25,353 nucleotides of DNA, taken from Gammaproteobacteria bacterium. Lineage in GTDB: Bacteria > Pseudomonadota > Gammaproteobacteria > SZUA-229. The stretch spans positions 1 through 25,353 of the forward strand of contig JAGLQT010000022.1 of assembly GCA_023136715.1 (NCBI GenBank). The letters run 5' to 3'. Below, piece after piece: positions 17,391 to 24,493 of the stretch. The notes beneath the pieces are model-generated. The model saw only the letters and a list, made by a program, of their open reading frames with translations. It made no database searches and was not told where the DNA came from. Position numbers and translations under genes: made by a program. The stretch's first letter is position 1. Every line of letters begins with the position of its first letter.

Positions 17391-18065
17391 ATGGCAATTA
17401 AAAAACCAGCAATGGTATTGATTGATGTCGACGGCACGCTAGTAGATAGCGTGCCCGATCTGGCTTATTGCGTCGATGAAATGATGAAGCAGCTTGATAT
17501 GCCGGTTTATGGCGAAGACAAGGTGCGTAACTGGGTCGGCAATGGCGTTGAGCGTTTGACGCGCCGCGCCCTGATTGGTCAGCTTGATGGTGAGCCGGAC
17601 GATGAGCTGTTTGAAAAAGCCTATCCGATTTTCCTGGACCTGTACGACAAGAACGTTTGTGAACGCAGCTGTCTTTATGAAGGTGTACGCGAAGCACTCG
17701 ACTTTCTAAAAACAACGGATGTAAAAATCGGTTGTGTGACCAACAAGAATGCACAGTTTACCCTGCCAATTCTGGACAAGCTGGGCGTTAAAGATGATTT
17801 CGAAATCGTTATTTGTGGCGACACGCTGGATAAGAAAAAACCCGATCCACTGCCATTGCTGCACGCGGCTGAAAAGCTGGGTGCTACACCCGAGCAATCA
17901 CTGATGCTAGGTGACTCTATGAGCGATGTGAAAGCCGCGCGTGCTGCAGGTTTCAATATCATCTGCATGTCTTACGGTTACAATCACGGCGAAGACATTC
18001 GTGATTACAATCCGGATGCGGTGGTTGATTCCATGGCTGAGATAAAAAATATTATTGACTGGTAG
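17391..18065 (+). CDS. gph: Phosphoglycolate phosphatase
   Basis: The 224-residue HAD-family hydrolase removes phosphate from 2-phosphoglycolate, a by-product of DNA 3'-end repair and of oxygenase activity. Motif I is DVDGTLVDS (nucleophile Asp12, Asp14), motif II is the Thr in CVTNK, motif III is the Lys in KKKPDP, and motif IV is LGDSMSD. The alpha-helical C1-type cap begins around residue 20. The gph assignment rests on these motifs, on length (E. coli Gph is 252 aa) and on the rpe-gph-trpE gene order; other HAD phosphatases cannot be fully excluded. Confidence 0.88.
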   Translation: MAIKKPAMVLIDVDGTLVDSVPDLAYCVDEMMKQLDMPVYGEDKVRNWVGNGVERLTRRALIGQLDGEPDDELFEKAYPIFLDLYDKNVCERSCLYEGVREALDFLKTTDVKIGCVTNKNAQFTLPILDKLGVKDDFEIVICGDTLDKKKPDPLPLLHAAEKLGATPEQSLMLGDSMSDVKAARAAGFNIICMSYGYNHGEDIRDYNPDAVVDSMAEIKNIIDW

Positions 18066-18111
18066 CCGCTGAGGAGTAGTGCTCGGTGCTAACTTGATCT
18101 ATTATCTAGCA

Positions 18112-18171
18112 ATGAAAAAAATATTTTCCGAACAACAGGTGTTTAAAGGTGGCTGTAGCTGGCGATGGTAA
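18112..18171 (+). CDS. trpL: Putative trp leader peptide (…SWRW-stop)
   Basis: A 19-residue open frame, MKKIFSEQQVFKGGCSWRW, ends with two Trp codons (18160 and 18166) around one Arg codon, directly before TAA. It stops 54 bases before the preferred trpE start. Two Trp in the last three residues right upstream of trpE is the expected signature of a ribosome-mediated trp attenuator, and the MKxIF opening recalls the enteric leader. No good ribosome binding site precedes the ATG. The frame also extends to a GTG at 18079, which lies just 2 bases after a GAGGAG (18071-18076), giving a 30-residue alternative. A TATTAT at 18100-18105 might be a -10. The call rests on context and Trp codons. Confidence 0.6.
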   Translation: MKKIFSEQQVFKGGCSWRW

Positions 18172-18203
18172 CGCTCGCTGTGCAACTGTGTATGAATACC
18201 TGT
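18135..18203 (+). promoter_or_regulatory. Possible trp leader RNA structure
   Basis: ACAGGTGT (18135-18142) can pair with ATACCTGT (18196-18203) over 8 bp including one G-U, enclosing both Trp codons. A second AGGT (18147-18150) could compete for the same ACCT. A smaller hairpin, GGCGA (18161-18165) with TCGCT (18175-18179), overlaps the second Trp codon and the stop region. No GC-rich hairpin with a T tract is visible before trpE, so if this is an attenuator it is not of the classical intrinsic-terminator type. Confidence 0.35.
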
Positions 18204-18225
18204 AAACTATGTTCCGGGAAATATG

Positions 18226-19722
18226 ATGTCCTCTAAAAACGCTAACAAAGCAAGATTTGAAAAACTGAAACAAAAAGCCTGTACGCGCGTACCACTGGTG
18301 CGCGAAGTGCTGGCGGATCTTGATACCCCGCTCAGTACTTACCTCAAACTTGCCAACACGCCTTATTCGTATTTATTCGAATCGGTGCAGGGTGGAGAGA
18401 AATGGGGGCGTTATTCCATCATCGGCCTGCCTTGCCGAAAAATCGTCAAAGTTAATAACCGCCAAATCTCCATTGAAAAAGATGGTGTTATCGTTTCTGA
18501 CGAGCAAGTCGCCGACCCGCTGGAATGGATTACTGAATTTCAGGAACAGTATGCACAGGAAGACTTTGATGATTTACCGCGCTTCACCGGTGGGCTGGTC
18601 GGTTACTTTGGTTATGAAACCATTCGCTATATCGAACCACGTTTAGATCACGAAGATAAAACTGATCCACTGGGTACCCCCGATATTTTATTGATGGTGT
18701 CAGAAGAAGTGGTGGTGTTCGATAATCTTGCAGGCAAGTTATACATTATTGTCCACGTTGACCCACAACAGGACGATGCTTTATCCAACGGCGAACAGCG
18801 TTTGCAGCAACTCGCCGATGGCTTGCGTCGTCCCGTACCGGATGCGCCACAACACGAACCACGCCAGGTTGATGAGGCTGATTTTGTTTCCGGTTTCACC
18901 GAAGAGGGTTACAAATCGGCGGTCGCCAAAGCCAAACAATACATCGTTGATGGTGACATCATGCAGGTGGTGTTGTCGCAGCGTTTGACCATTCCTTTCA
19001 ATGCGCGACCATTAGAGCTGTATCGTGCTTTGCGCAGTTTGAATCCTTCTCCTTATATGTATTATCTGGATCTGGGTGATCATCAGGTGGTGGGTTCATC
19101 GCCTGAAATTCTGGTTCGTCTCGAAGATGGTGAAGTCACGGTTCGACCTATTGCCGGTACGCGTCCACGTGGTAAAGATGAAGTCCACGACAAAGCACTG
19201 GAAGAAGAATTATTAGCCGATCCAAAAGAATTGGCAGAGCATTTAATGCTGATTGATCTCGGGCGCAACGATGCGGGTCGTGTCAGTAAAACAGGTAGCG
19301 TTGAACTCACCGATAAAATGATCGTCGAGCGTTATTCGCACGTGATGCACATCGTCTCGAATGTGACCGGTGAGCTAAAACCAGAGTTGAATGCCATGGA
19401 CGTGCTGCGTGCAACTTTCCCCGCAGGCACGGTCAGTGGTGCACCGAAAATTCGAGCCATGCAAATCATTGATGAAATGGAACCAGTGAAGCGTGGTGTG
19501 TATTCTGGTGCCGTCGGTTATCTTTCATGGAATGGCAATATGGATACCGCAATCGCGATTCGCACTGCGGTGATCAAAAACAAGCAGCTGTCGATACAGG
19601 CGGGCGCAGGCATTGTTTATGACTCAGTGCCTGAGAATGAGTGGGCAGAGACCATGAACAAGGCGCGCGCAATTTTTAGAGCGGTATCATTAGCAGAGTC
19701 CGGGCTGAATAAAAATAACTAA
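18226..19722 (+). CDS. trpE: Anthranilate synthase component I
   Basis: The 498-residue protein, with TrpG, turns chorismate and glutamine into anthranilate, the first step of tryptophan synthesis. It has the N-terminal feedback region with SYLFESVQGGEKWGRYSIIG (the LLES-type Trp-binding element, here LFES at 50-53) and the chorismate-binding domain with PIAGTRPRG, LIDLGRNDAGRV, FPAGTVSGAPKIRAMQII and GAVGYLSWNGNMDTAIAIRT. The second of two tandem ATG codons (18226) is preferred because GGGAA (18216-18220) is better spaced; the first is at 18223. The leader peptide upstream suggests Trp-dependent control. Unlike in many operons it is separated from trpG by an unrelated gene. Confidence 0.96.
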   Translation: MSSKNANKARFEKLKQKACTRVPLVREVLADLDTPLSTYLKLANTPYSYLFESVQGGEKWGRYSIIGLPCRKIVKVNNRQISIEKDGVIVSDEQVADPLEWITEFQEQYAQEDFDDLPRFTGGLVGYFGYETIRYIEPRLDHEDKTDPLGTPDILLMVSEEVVVFDNLAGKLYIIVHVDPQQDDALSNGEQRLQQLADGLRRPVPDAPQHEPRQVDEADFVSGFTEEGYKSAVAKAKQYIVDGDIMQVVLSQRLTIPFNARPLELYRALRSLNPSPYMYYLDLGDHQVVGSSPEILVRLEDGEVTVRPIAGTRPRGKDEVHDKALEEELLADPKELAEHLMLIDLGRNDAGRVSKTGSVELTDKMIVERYSHVMHIVSNVTGELKPELNAMDVLRATFPAGTVSGAPKIRAMQIIDEMEPVKRGVYSGAVGYLSWNGNMDTAIAIRTAVIKNKQLSIQAGAGIVYDSVPENEWAETMNKARAIFRAVSLAESGLNKNN

Positions 19723-19729
19723 GCCACTT

Positions 19730-20770
19730 ATGAATTATTTTCTTCGTGCTATTTTAGTTTTGTTGGTGATGACAGGTTCGCCATCTTTGATGGCGGTTGA
19801 GCGTACGTATTCGCTCGCTGAAAAGTTGGTCATTATCGTAAATAGCAAAGATCCAGAGAGTCAGAAAATTGCTGATTACTATCAGAAGAAAAGAAATATC
19901 CCTGATGAACACATTATTGTTGTCGAGTTTTCACCTAAGGCAGCTACGTTAAATAAAGTTCAATTTCAGAAAATTTATCAGCAAGTACAGGATAAAACGC
20001 CGAAACACGTGCAATTTTATGCGCTGGCCTGGAGAAACACATTTCGTGTTAGCTGTATGTCGATAACCAGTGCCTTTGCATTTGGGTTTGATGAGAAGTA
20101 TTGCGCTAAAGGTTGTATGGCAACACAGTCTAGTCCCTATTTTAATGTGAGAAGTCGGGCACCGTTTGATGATTTTAAAATTCGTCCGACAATGATGTTG
20201 GCAGGTAGTTCTATTGAACAGGTTCTCGCAATGATTGATCGCGGAGTTCGTTCAGATGGGCAATATCCAGATGGTACTGCTTATCTCATGAGTACTACAG
20301 ATAAACATCGTAATACTCGAGCAGGATTTTATGCGCAAACGATTATTGCTTTGGGTGAGCATATAAAGATTCAGCAGGTAAATGCAAATAGTCTGGAAGA
20401 TAAAGATGATGTTATGTTTTATTTTATTGGTCTTGTGCGTGTTGAAAATATAGACAGCAACCATTTTATGGATGGTGCAATGGCGGATCATCTGACGTCT
20501 GCGGGTGGTATTTTATCTGGTACTAAACAAATGAGTTTACTTCGCTGGTTGGATGCGGGTGCCACTGCCAGTTATGGAACTGTGACCGAACCGTGTTCCT
20601 TCCCACAAAAATTTCCGCATCCTGGTATAGCCATTGAAAACTATCTTCAGGGTAATAGTCTGATTGAGGCGTATTGGAAAAGTGTGGCCTGGCCGGGTCA
20701 GGGTTTGTTTGTCGGTGAGCCGCTGGCTTCACCATTTGTAAAATCACTTGCTGAACAAGAAGAAATTTAA
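19730..20770 (+). CDS. TIGR03790-type secreted protein of unknown function
   Basis: The 346-residue protein has a signal peptide (MNYFLRAILVLLVMTGSPSL, cleaved near LMA/VE). The mature start, KLVIIVNSKDPESQKIADYY, followed by KKRNIPDEHII, is the pattern of the TIGR03790 family. Other features are a Cys-containing region (Cys109, Cys125, Cys129), a TYLMSTTDKHR-like segment near 184-194, and the C-terminal DAGATASYGTVTEPC...KFPHP...GNSLIEAYW...GEPLASPF. The C-terminus recalls caspase/gingipain-fold peptidases, but I cannot point to a firm catalytic dyad. As I recall, the family is sporadic and tracks genomes with exosortase sorting systems. It starts 7 bases after trpE with no clear ribosome binding site and ends 21 bases before trpG, so it is probably co-transcribed with trp genes. 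The role is unknown. Confidence 0.75.
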   Translation: MNYFLRAILVLLVMTGSPSLMAVERTYSLAEKLVIIVNSKDPESQKIADYYQKKRNIPDEHIIVVEFSPKAATLNKVQFQKIYQQVQDKTPKHVQFYALAWRNTFRVSCMSITSAFAFGFDEKYCAKGCMATQSSPYFNVRSRAPFDDFKIRPTMMLAGSSIEQVLAMIDRGVRSDGQYPDGTAYLMSTTDKHRNTRAGFYAQTIIALGEHIKIQQVNANSLEDKDDVMFYFIGLVRVENIDSNHFMDGAMADHLTSAGGILSGTKQMSLLRWLDAGATASYGTVTEPCSFPQKFPHPGIAIENYLQGNSLIEAYWKSVAWPGQGLFVGEPLASPFVKSLAEQEEI

Positions 20771-20791
20771 TAGATCGGGTAGTATTCACGT

Positions 20792-21376
20792 ATGTTATTA
20801 ATGATCGACAATTATGATTCTTTTACCTACAACCTGGTGCAATACCTGGGTGAGCTGGGTGCGGACGTCGAAGTGCATCGCAATGACCAGATTACGGTGG
20901 ATGAAATAAAAGCACGTTCACCTGAACGCATCATGATTTCACCCGGACCCTGTACGCCGGATCAAGCAGGTGTCTCTATGACTGCGATCAAAGAGTTTGC
21001 TGGCAAGCTTCCTATTTTGGGTGTCTGTCTGGGGCACCAGAGTATTGGTCAGGTGTTTGGCGGCAAGATTATTCATGCGCGTGAAATCATGCATGGTAAG
21101 ACTTCCCTGATTCATCATAAGGGCGAGCATGTATTTAAAGGCCTGAAAAACCCTTACACTGCGACGCGTTACCATTCGCTTGTCATTGAAAAAAGCTCAT
21201 TGCCTGACTGTCTGGAAGTGACCGCGTGGACAGAAACAGAAGATGGCAAGATGGACGAGATTATGGGTGTGCGCCATAAAGAGCTGGCTGTTGAAGGTGT
21301 GCAGTTTCACCCGGAATCAATTCTGACCGAACATGGCCACGATCTTTTGAAGAACTTTTTGAATATGACATTGTAA
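20792..21376 (+). CDS. trpG: Anthranilate synthase component II (glutamine amidotransferase)
   Basis: The 194-residue class I glutamine amidotransferase supplies ammonia to TrpE. The catalytic triad is visible: Cys79 in LGVCLGHQSIGQ, and His173 and Glu175 in GVQFHPES. The oxyanion SPGPCTPDQAG motif is present. TrpG and PabA are often one shared protein; the position with trpD and trpC makes trpG the natural name, with a possible second role in p-aminobenzoate synthesis. Its TAA overlaps an in-frame ATG of trpD, which favours translational coupling. Confidence 0.95.
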   Translation: MLLMIDNYDSFTYNLVQYLGELGADVEVHRNDQITVDEIKARSPERIMISPGPCTPDQAGVSMTAIKEFAGKLPILGVCLGHQSIGQVFGGKIIHAREIMHGKTSLIHHKGEHVFKGLKNPYTATRYHSLVIEKSSLPDCLEVTAWTETEDGKMDEIMGVRHKELAVEGVQFHPESILTEHGHDLLKNFLNMTL

Positions 21377-21390
21377 TGGTGGATGTTGTT

Positions 21391-22404
21391 ATGGATATGC
21401 AAAGTGCAATAAAAGCAGTGACAGAAAAACAGGATTTATCCGCCGAGGATATGACCACGGTCATGCGCCTGATTATGACGGGTGAAGCAACGCAGGCGCA
21501 GATTGGTGGTTTTTTAGTTGGGCTTCGCATGAAGGGTGAGACGGTAGACGAAGTGGCTGCGGCCGCTGCGGTGATGCGCGAGCTGTCCACCAAGGTTGAT
21601 GTGGAAAAAGAACATCTGGTCGATACCTGTGGTACCGGTGGTGACTCATCCGGTAGTTTTAATATTTCGACGGCGAGTGCCTTTGTCGTAGCTGCTGCTG
21701 GTGCACGCGTTGCCAAACACGGTAACCGTTCGATCACCAGTAAGTCGGGTAGTGCAGATGTGCTTGAGGCTGCAGGTGTCAATCTTGAATTAACGCCCGA
21801 GCAAGTTGCCGATTGCGTTAATGAAATTGGTGTGGGTTTTATGTTTGCGCCTATGCATCACAGTGCGATGAAACACGCTATTGGCCCGCGCAAAGAAATG
21901 GCGGTGCGTACTATCTTTAATGTGCTCGGGCCTTTGACCAATCCGGCGGGTGCACCCAATCAGGTGTTGGGTGTGTTCAGTAAGGACTGGGTTGTGCCAT
22001 TGGCCGAAGTTTTGAATCAACTGGGTAGTGAGCATGTTCTGGTAGTCAATGCAGAAGATGGTCTGGATGAAATTAGTATCGGTTCACCGACACTGGTCGC
22101 AGAGCTCAAAGATGGCGAAGTCAAAAGCTACACTATTCAGCCAGAAGATTTCGGCATGCAGCGTGCAGATCTTTCCACGATTAAAGCTGCTGATGCGCAA
22201 GACAGTTTAAATATCATCAAAGGTGTACTCGCGAATCAATCCGGTCCTGCGAAAGATATTGTTTGTTTGAATGCTGGTGCGTCTATCTATGTGGCTGGTT
22301 TGGTGGACTCATTAGCCGAAGGTGTTGAGCGTGCTGCAGAGGTTATTACCGAAGGCAAAGCTGCAGAAAAACTACAGGAGCTGGTTGCAAAGACCACGGC
22401 TTAA
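21391..22404 (+). CDS. trpD: Anthranilate phosphoribosyltransferase
   Basis: The 337-residue enzyme joins anthranilate and PRPP. The PRPP-binding DTCGTGGDSSGSFNIST motif, KHGNRSITSKSGSADVLEAAG and FNVLGPLTNPAG are intact. The ATG at 21391 (MDMQSAIKAV) is preferred because it matches the start of pseudomonad TrpD and has GGTGGA 7 bases upstream. An upstream in-frame ATG at 21376 overlaps the trpG stop (TAATG) and would add five residues. It is a stand-alone TrpD, not fused to TrpG as in enterics. trpC follows after 6 bases. Confidence 0.95.
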   Translation: MDMQSAIKAVTEKQDLSAEDMTTVMRLIMTGEATQAQIGGFLVGLRMKGETVDEVAAAAAVMRELSTKVDVEKEHLVDTCGTGGDSSGSFNISTASAFVVAAAGARVAKHGNRSITSKSGSADVLEAAGVNLELTPEQVADCVNEIGVGFMFAPMHHSAMKHAIGPRKEMAVRTIFNVLGPLTNPAGAPNQVLGVFSKDWVVPLAEVLNQLGSEHVLVVNAEDGLDEISIGSPTLVAELKDGEVKSYTIQPEDFGMQRADLSTIKAADAQDSLNIIKGVLANQSGPAKDIVCLNAGASIYVAGLVDSLAEGVERAAEVITEGKAAEKLQELVAKTTA

Positions 22405-22410
22405 AAAATT

Positions 22411-23214
22411 ATGAGCGATACCCCCGATATTTTGAAAAAAATTCTTCTGCGTAAACGCGAGGAGATTGCCGAGCGTTCTGAAAAGCTGGCTCTGGACGAT
22501 TTAAAGAAATATGCTGAGCAGGCGAGTCCGGTACGTGGTTTTATCGCGGCCATTGAAAGTAAGCTGGCGGAAAATAAAGCAGCGGTCATTTCGGAAATTA
22601 AAAAGGCATCACCGAGCAAAGGTGTCTTGAGAGAAAATTTTAATCCTGCAAAAATTGCTAAAACTTATGAAGCCAATGGTGCTGCCTGTTTATCAGTGCT
22701 GACGGATGCGGATTTTTTTCAGGGCAGTGAAAATTATCTCAAGCAGGCTCGCTCTAGCTGTGAACTGCCGGTTATTCGTAAGGACTTCATTATCGATCCA
22801 TATCAGGTTTATGAAGCCAGAATGATTAATGCCGACTGTATTCTGTTGATTGTGGCCGCACTGGATGATGATAGATTGAAAGAGCTGTTAGCGCTGTCGC
22901 ATGAGCTGGAAATGGATGTGTTAATGGAGGTGCATGATGAGCAGGAAATGCAAAGAGCTCTGGCGACTGATGCAAAATTGATTGGTATTAACAACCGCAG
23001 TCTGCATACTTTTGAGACCAGCCTGCAAACTTCTTTGTCGATGCTTAACATGGTGCCGGATGATCGGATTTTAGTTACTGAAAGTGGTATTCATACTTCG
23101 GAAGATGTGAAGTTGATGCGAGACAATAATATTCACACCTTCCTGGTGGGTGAAGCTTTTATGCGTGCTGATGATCCGGGTGAGAAATTAAAAGAGCTTT
23201 TTCAAAATGAGTAG
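22411..23214 (+). CDS. trpC: Indole-3-glycerol phosphate synthase
   Basis: The 267-residue TIM-barrel enzyme closes the indole ring of the carboxyphenylamino-deoxyribulose phosphate intermediate. AVISEIKKASPSKG (catalytic Glu and Lys), LPVIRKDFIIDPYQVYEAR, LMEVHDEQE, IGINNRSL and ILVTESGI are all present. It is monofunctional, without a fused TrpF domain, and trpF, trpB and trpA are not in the window. No obvious ribosome binding site precedes the ATG, so translation probably depends on coupling to trpD. It is convergent with crp. Confidence 0.96.
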   Translation: MSDTPDILKKILLRKREEIAERSEKLALDDLKKYAEQASPVRGFIAAIESKLAENKAAVISEIKKASPSKGVLRENFNPAKIAKTYEANGAACLSVLTDADFFQGSENYLKQARSSCELPVIRKDFIIDPYQVYEARMINADCILLIVAALDDDRLKELLALSHELEMDVLMEVHDEQEMQRALATDAKLIGINNRSLHTFETSLQTSLSMLNMVPDDRILVTESGIHTSEDVKLMRDNNIHTFLVGEAFMRADDPGEKLKELFQNE

Positions 23215-23239
23215 GTAGTAATAACAAGTTATCAGTCGT

Positions 23240-23278
23240 CAGTTATTTAGTATGTAGTGAACGGGCTACTAATAACTG
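23240..23278. repeat. Imperfect inverted repeat between trpC and crp
   Basis: CAGTTAT-T-TAGTA (23240-23252) pairs with TACTAATAACTG (23267-23278) with one bulge, leaving a loop of about 14 bases. The right arm overlaps the last codons of crp. It sits where transcripts from both strands end, so it may help termination or protect 3' ends, but it has no T tract and is AT-rich. Confidence 0.35.
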
Positions 23279-23940
23279 CTAACTATTTGTTCTCCGCGTG
23301 TTTTAAACACCACAATGGTTTTCCCATGCGCACTGATGAGGTTGTCATCTTCCAGCTCTTTGAGTACGCGCCCTGCCATTTCACGGGAGCAACCCACCAT
23401 CTTGGCTAAATCCTGACGGGTACTTTTTATTTGCATGCCCTCGGGGTGTGTCATGGCATCGGGTTCTGAGCAGAGTTCGAGCAGGCAGTGAGCGATACGT
23501 CCTTTAACATCCAGGAAAATCAGGTCTCGAACTTTCAGGCTGGTTTTTCTTAGTCGTGTGAATAGCTGGCCAGTGAGTAAAAACATTACGGTTGGGTCTT
23601 CAGCGACGATTTCCCTGAACTGCTGGTAGCTGATTTCAGCGATGATGCAATTGGTGCGTGCATGCACCCAGGCTGAACGTTTGGCATCCTCGTCGCTGAG
23701 ATCGAATAGTCCGGCCTCACCGAAAAAATCACCGGCATTGAGGTGGGCAAGAATAATTTCTTCGCCAGATTCACTCTCGGCCTGTACGCTTACCGAGCCC
23801 TCAATGATATAGTAGAGGCTTTCCGAGTTGTCGCCCTCGTGAATGATGACTTTTTTGGCTTGATGTGTTTTTTTGTGCGCATGGCTGAGTAGTTTTTCAA
23901 GTGATGGATTGGGTGTGGGGATGTCTCGGATAATACTCAT
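23269..23940 (-). CDS. crp: cAMP receptor protein (Crp/Vfr)
   Basis: The 223-residue transcription factor is aligned end to end with E. coli CRP and Pseudomonas Vfr. cAMP-contacting residues are kept: Gly74-Glu75 (FFGEAGLF), Arg88-Ser89 (RSAWV) and Thr133-Ser134. The helix-turn-helix CSREMAGRVLKELEDDNLIS keeps Arg186, Glu187 and Arg191, equivalent to the CRP residues that read TGTGA, so the same DNA motif is expected. Vfr is the better functional parallel because the trpGDC-vfr-osmC order is that of pseudomonads. About 12 extra residues are spread over a linker near 82-87 and the C-terminal tail. The ribosome binding site is weak. It is divergent from the OsmC gene. Confidence 0.93.
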   Translation of the reverse strand: MSIIRDIPTPNPSLEKLLSHAHKKTHQAKKVIIHEGDNSESLYYIIEGSVSVQAESESGEEIILAHLNAGDFFGEAGLFDLSDEDAKRSAWVHARTNCIIAEISYQQFREIVAEDPTVMFLLTGQLFTRLRKTSLKVRDLIFLDVKGRIAHCLLELCSEPDAMTHPEGMQIKSTRQDLAKMVGCSREMAGRVLKELEDDNLISAHGKTIVVFKTRGEQIVSSY

Positions 23941-24065
23941 TTATGCGGCCTGCGAGTGATTGTGATTTTTATTGTGATCGGATATTACACATAAATGGTC
24001 ATGTATATAAAGCATAAATGCAGAACATAGCGGTTTAAAGTTTTTATTTTTTAGAGAGTGGATCA

Positions 24066-24482
24066 ATGAAAGCAACAGTTAAATGGTTAGATCACATGTC
24101 TTTTGTCGGTGAGTCTGGCAGTGGGCATTCTGTGGTAATGGATGGACCTCCGGATGATGGTGGACGTAATTTGGGTGTGCGTCCTATGGAAATGGTGTTA
24201 TTAGGTATGGGTGGTTGCACTGCTTTTGATGTGGTTCATATCTTGAAGCGCGCACGACAGAATATTGTGGATTGCCATGTTGAAATGGAAGCCGAGCGTG
24301 CCACGGATATTCCTAAAGTTTTTACAAAAATTCATGCGCATTACGTTATCAAGGGTAAAGATCTTGATGCCAAAAAAGTAGAGCGTGCTATTACTATGAC
24401 GGCAGAGAAATATTGTTCTGTTTCCATTATGTTGGCGACCAGTGTGGAAATTACACACGATTTTGAAATTATTGAAGAATAA
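24066..24482 (+). CDS. yhfA: OsmC-family protein, YhfA type
   Basis: The 138-residue protein matches E. coli YhfA over its whole length (KWLDHMSFVGESGSGH, RPMEMVLLGMGGCTAFDVV, VDCHVEMEAER, AEKYCSVSIML). The two OsmC-type cysteines are Cys51 and Cys117; in OsmC/Ohr proteins such cysteines reduce organic peroxides, but the YhfA branch has no proven role. A GAGAGTGGA site precedes the ATG. Its position divergent from crp is the same as in E. coli (yhfA/crp) and matches the OsmC gene beside vfr in pseudomonads. The DUF885 gene starts 11 bases after its stop, probably in the same transcript. Confidence 0.9.
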   Translation: MKATVKWLDHMSFVGESGSGHSVVMDGPPDDGGRNLGVRPMEMVLLGMGGCTAFDVVHILKRARQNIVDCHVEMEAERATDIPKVFTKIHAHYVIKGKDLDAKKVERAITMTAEKYCSVSIMLATSVEITHDFEIIEE

Positions 24483-24493
24483 GGGTGTTTTGA

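Noticed and set aside
21261..21782. Long open frame on the minus strand opposite trpG/trpD (173 residues)
   Set aside because: It is antisense to two well-supported trp genes, rich in low-complexity Ser/Thr/Ala, and has no recognisable domain.
23973..23991. TGTGA...TACACA in the crp/yhfA intergenic region as a CRP autoregulatory site
   Set aside because: The two halves are spaced wrongly for the TGTGA-N6-TCACA consensus and only the outermost four bases are symmetric.
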